A stretch of DNA of 58,477 nt. Origin: Hymenopellis radicata (taxonomy: Eukaryota > Basidiomycota > Agaricomycetes > Agaricales > Physalacriaceae). Position numbers and translations under genes: made by a program. The notes under the pieces were generated by a model. The model worked only from the letters and a program-made list of their open reading frames with translations. It did no database searches and was not told where the DNA came from. The stretch spans positions 1 through 58,477 of the forward strand of contig JADNRX010000339.1 in the NCBI GenBank assembly GCA_015501595.1, written 5' to 3'. Positions 54,568 through 58,477 of this stretch are shown here, in pieces; position 1 is the first letter of the stretch; each line of letters starts with the position of its first letter.

Positions 54568-55070
54568 GAGATCGATACTTACCTCCCGACCCCCAACAGT
54601 TTCAATACTGTATCAATACCGTTAATAACCGCAGTAAACCCGAGGTGTATCACAATCTAGGGTAAACCTCCGGGGGGTGCACATCTTATCGTTATACCCT
54701 AATCTTCAAAAATGAAGTTTTATATTACTATATCACTAGAACTATGTTCACACAACAATTTCGATTCCCACAGTCAATAGGGAACTAGAAAGACTGAAAG
54801 GCCACGCACGGCAGAGAGTGAAATTACACCGTTCACAAGGCAAGGCCCTACCTCCAACTTCCCCGCGTTCTTTTACAGACAGTGCGGAGCTCCGGTCCGT
54901 TGCATTCAAGTAGGTATCAACCTGACAATATTCTGAGCGCTATGGCGCAAATGAAATCAATTCGTCGTCAGGTCAATACACGCGGAAAAATTGTACATAA
55001 TGAAGCGCATTTGTCTCTCTGACCCCTACTATACATATCGAATCAACGTCCTACCCTCTGAAAGGCCAGA
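54568..55070. other. Intergenic region
   Basis: It contains a second copy of the CAATACTGTATCAATACCGTT / CGCAGTAAACCC segment seen at 54070-54110, and a repeat of the phrase ATACCCTAATCTTCAAAAAT also found in the F-box gene at about 52760. No gene is seen. Confidence 0.4.
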
Positions 55071-56812
55071 TCAGTACAGTGTCATAGTTGAACGGAAATC
55101 GAACGACTCACTCCATATGGAGATCCGTATACCCAAGCCTCTGTCTTGCAGCCTTCGAAACTCGATGAAATCGCCATCGACAATGTCTTCTATTGAACAC
55201 TGCATCCCAAAACAGTCTAGTATCCGTCGCTTATCATCTCCCCCAGACGAATATCCTTCCAGATAATAAACAGAAGCAAGCGCGCTGGTATAGTACGCAG
55301 GCTGCATATATGACTCCCTTCCCAAGATAATGTCGACGTCTTGTAGATTCGTTCTTGTAGACGATGCGCCTTCCCCGCATTGGTATCGAGTCTTCAGAAC
55401 GTCGATGAGGGTGCTCTTGACCTGATCTTCCCAGATGGAACGATCTATTCTCGTCGCAGTAATTGTTAGCACCCGTAGATTGGGCAGGATTACCCGGTCC
55501 GAAAGACATTCGATGACTCTGTCTAGAGGACATTCTCCGTGGCAGGACAACTTGAGGTCTACGATCCCCCCAATGCGCTCAGTGCTGCTTTAGGTGAGAA
55601 GAAATATGATCTATGATCGTCAAAAGTGACTTCTCCACTCGTAACTGTGCACCCCGAGCGCTGTACGAATCGTTGAATAATTTCCCCGTCGGGCTGGTCT
55701 TCGCGTGGACAGTGGATAGATAAGCACGTGAGCGCTGGGCATTGGATGTGATCCAAAAGCGTTATGTCAACGGTGGGAGTCATATCGATGAAGGACAATT
55801 TCGAATGGGAGACGAAGGGATGAAGTCCAGAAGTATTCGAGATTTTTTTCTTCCGATCATGTCGCCGCACATGAGCGTCATCCTTCAATGTCTTCAAAAG
55901 AGGACAGCAACGGAGCAGTTCCTGACATGAAAGGATGTCGTCGAGAGGAACGCCTAGCTCTGTTAGCTGCCTCCATGGGAATTTGATTCTCGATAGGTTT
56001 ATGCTGGTGGGGGCGGAGGTGTGTATAATGCCCAGGGTCAATCACTGCAGCTGCGGTACGTGTCTACCAAGCGATGAAATTAGACCATCGTAGGTCTCTA
56101 AGTCATCGTGGCACACACGTATCGTCAGTCCAAGTGCCACCAGCGACTTCATTCTGCCAATCTTCAAAAATGGTTCGAATACGTCAAGAGCGCCTATAAA
56201 TGACGCGTCATACCAGCTTTCGGCGGTTTTGACAATAGCTGCGACTTGTGTCTTTTTTAGACTGCCCAAGGGGATATGAAAATTGTTGCGCTTTCCAGAT
56301 TGCAAAAGGGCGCTTTCGAAGAGAAGTTTGGTGTTGACTTTATGACCACACCGTCTCTCCGTTACGATAAAGGTGGTCCAGAGACTCGGGCACGACCGAG
56401 CGGTTTGTCTCCACGTTCGGCAGACTTTTCCCAGCAGCCATGGACCACTACGCGAGGAAGCGAATACGTTGTACGGCTTTTCAAACGTGAGGTGAAAGAT
56501 TTCAAGGAGGACCTCAGGTGGAAGCTGGTGGATGGGAGGAGAGAGCGCAACGTGCGCATCATGATACGCAATAATGTTATCCCTCTTCTTCTTTGCTGCA
56601 GCCAGGGAGGACTCGATTTTCTGGATAACACGGTCCAAGTCAGCTATATCCGCTTTGGCATCTGCGACTACATTGCGAATTTCGACTCTGGCATCATCAG
56701 TCACGAAGAACGTAACGTTTGTTCCTAAGTGGGCTTGAAAGGGAGAGGGAATGGGAATTCTGGTCGGCGTCTTGGTGGCGGGAAGGCGGCAGTGGGGGCA
56801 TTCATGCGACAT
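55071..56812 (-). pseudogene. F-box protein with in-frame TGA and a poly-G frameshift
   Basis: ATG 56812 opens a Cys-rich head (MSHECPHCRLP), a coiled coil (DLDRVIQKIESSLAAAKKKR), an F-box (IHQLPPEVLLEIFHLTF) and WLLGKVCRTWRQTA. This is the array architecture, but the sequence is only distantly related. TGA at 56044-56042 interrupts the frame after HVPQLQ, yet the same frame continues directly (LTLGIIHTSAP) to 55559. There a G6 run (CCCCCC at 55566-55571 on the plus strand), where seven would keep the frame, shifts into the last part (LSCHGECPLDRV, LPNLRVLTITA), ending at 55071. It is a likely pseudogene of an SCF receptor, although the TGA might also be bypassed by an unrecognised intron. 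Confidence 0.7.
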
Positions 56813-57047
56813 GGTGTCTATAAGATTATGATAAACGCGAAGGTTTTATGACCGTTGTACCGCGCGACTATTTGAACTCACTCGATGAATGACGGATGTT
56901 GCTGGCCTCCTCGTCAGAGAATTGTAGTGGATCGATGGCGATGAGTTTCGTTCCAAGTCCACGTGGGAAAGTCTGGCCGCACTAGGGGTAGCGGGAATCA
57001 TGCACATGAGAGTGAGTACCTACCATTACCTCGTTGAGGTTCATAAC

Positions 57048-57140
57048 GCCTGCTTAGCTCAGCTGGCTAGAGTGCACAAGAACCTTATCTCTCCTTTTCT
57101 CTGGACTTGTGAGGCCGCGAGTTCGATTCTCGCAGTGGGT
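57048..57140 (+). tRNA. tRNA-like gene with about 20-nt intron, anticodon unclear
   Basis: Same length (93 nt) and layout as 53732-53824: acceptor GCCTGCT/AGTGGGT (with G-U pairs), D-arm GCTCAGCTGGCTAGAGT, stem CACAA/TTGTG with a 27-nt loop-plus-intron, T-arm GCGAGTTCGATTCTCGC. The intron sequence differs from the other module. A T5 run follows at about 57166. The shared upstream flank (CATGAGAGTGAGTACCTACC) links the modules. Confidence 0.55.
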
Positions 57141-57398
57141 ATCCCCATTCGCTGCAGTTATTGCCTTTTTGAATGTGAACAATTACGATTTAAATTCTTT
57201 TTAGCGGGCCGATATCCGTGCTGTGGGTGTCAGCGTTCAACGTTCATCGGCACCTCCTCTAGTTGTGCTGGAGGTGGTTGCGCCCTCTACCAGGTTTTCG
57301 CCCCATGAAGGCTGCCGATCGCACGCGCCAAGTGCGTCAGGGTGGTGGTTTCGGGATAACCGCGTGGTTGTTCCGCAGCGGCTTGTCCTTGAACGACG

Positions 57399-58328
57399 AT
57401 GGCGCTCGGGACTACCCACGACGAGCATCTTCCTCGCAACATCCGTGAAGGCGACGCGAGCGATCCCGCCACTCCGTACTGGACGGCACTCAAAGCCGTC
57501 CCACAGTCGGTGCTGCAGCGCATCCCGGAGAACATGGTGCCGCCGCGGGACGTTTTATCGGCGCACTCTGTTTTGACATCCTGCCCCCACTCCCGGCGAG
57601 CGGCATACCTGACCACACTACCGCAACTGCAGAGTCTGGAATGCCTGCGCTACCTTCGCCCGCATTATAAGGTGGCGCAGAGCGGAGGGCGCATACGACT
57701 CTTCCAGTTTTATGCTTTGCTCGATGACTTTTTATGTGAGCATATTGGTATCTTGAGTATCGAGGAAAGAAAGGTGCGTTATATTAGGGTCTAATTTACT
57801 GTGGTAAGTTAATGTGTCCCGCAGATGTATTCTTTCAGGCTCGAGACCAATCGACTGCTATGCGGCGCTCTTTACAGCCTGACGCCGCCGCCGGCAGTGG
57901 TGTGCGGCTTTCAAGAGTTTTGTCCGGCCGACAGCGACAGCGCCTGGCGTATAATGGCCCGGTTTAACACTGCGGCTGCGTTGCAGGAGAAAGCTCATGA
58001 GTGGCAGACGCGGTACGGCGACGACGACACAGAAGAGGAGGACGAAGAGCCAGAGCAGGAGGAGGCTGAGTGTCGCAGATGGGTCGATCACGTCGAGTGT
58101 TTCTTGGCTGGGGTGAGGATGATGAAAAGCGTGCTGGACATCCGGTTCCGTGCTTTTGCACCAGACCATGAAGACCTTTGGGACGCAAACACGTTACCGG
58201 CGCCAGTCACCGTCGGTCATCTCGCTTCGTGGGATAGGCTACCGCATGACCCCAGTCCGGGCTTATACCACGACGAAGTGGAGAGCGACGCGGAGTTGGA
58301 TCATACCGAGTTCGAGTTGGGGTTTTAG
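57399..58328 (+). CDS. Hypothetical acidic protein (292 aa, two exons)
   Basis: ATG 57399 to 57773, intron 57774-57824 (GTGCGT...CGCAG, 51 nt), exon 57825-58328 ending TAG. The junction is in phase (IEERK then MYSFRLETN). The protein has a central highly acidic stretch (DDDTEEEDEEPEQEEAE) and a further acidic C-terminus (DEVESDAELDHTEFELGF). I see no signal peptide, membrane segment or known domain. An acidic patch like this is common in nuclear or chaperone-type proteins, but no function can be assigned. Confidence 0.55.
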
Positions 58329-58477
58329 GCTAAGCACCCAACGTTACATGGCAAGTTACTGGTACTAGTATTCACACCTACTTCATATCCCACTACCAAA
58401 CTCTCTGCCGCACTGCACCATGCTGTTTATTTCTTCCTTACATCTCCTTCTCCTGTACATTTCCCTGTCACCGCCGC

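Overview
The window is nuclear DNA of a filamentous basidiomycete, most likely an Agaricomycete. The evidence is the roughly 45-60 nt GT-AG introns with CTAAC/CTAAT-like branch sites, large families of F-box proteins with leucine-rich tails, a FunK1-type (fungal-specific) protein kinase, DNA transposons with terminal repeats, and no bacterial signals. Species cannot be read from the sequence.

Positions 1-30,000 plus 36,400-43,000 are a tandem, same-strand array of eight F-box paralogues (here A-H, starts at 391, 5526, 10013, 14895, 17241, 22426, 28080, 36751). Each is about 550-585 codons: a short Cys-rich head, a coiled coil, an F-box and a long LRR-like tail. Each is preceded by a similar leader of about 315-375 bp that begins (except in H) with CACGTGGGCGTTCC and carries two small introns, the second ending 2 nt before the ATG. 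Only C, D and G are uninterrupted. A, B and F have single-base indels, E has a 49-bp tandem duplication, and H is split by a 4,409-bp transposon. Between the genes lie decayed pieces of other genes duplicated with the units: a small gene of unknown function, a Kre9/Knh1-like secreted protein, and a GNAT/ankyrin-like gene.

Positions 29,900-36,200 hold a kinase-like relic on the plus strand and a FunK1-type kinase gene on the minus strand. The FunK1 gene is cut by a 3.4-kb Mutator-like element (MULE) flanked by a perfect 8-bp target duplication. A second, nearly identical MULE at 43,418-46,945, with its own perfect 8-bp duplication, has an apparently intact four-exon transposase of 952 residues. 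The first copy carries a one-base frameshift.

From 47,000 the sequence is mostly ordinary gene space: a 22-bp minisatellite, a minus-strand RBR ubiquitin ligase with four CCCH fingers, a small basic protein whose N-terminus starts like the histone H3 tail, two further broken F-box genes (51,992-53,467 plus; 55,071-56,812 minus), four tRNA-like Pol III modules, two small inverted-repeat elements, and a two-exon acidic protein of unknown function at 57,399.

The recurring biological theme is ubiquitin-ligase specificity (SCF receptors and an RBR ligase) evolving by tandem duplication, gene conversion and transposon damage. No single gene is clearly a new enzyme. The most unusual items are the conserved promoter-leader of the array, the 4.4-kb transposon with an intron-containing cargo gene and no visible transposase, the active-looking MULE pair, and the H3-tail-like protein.
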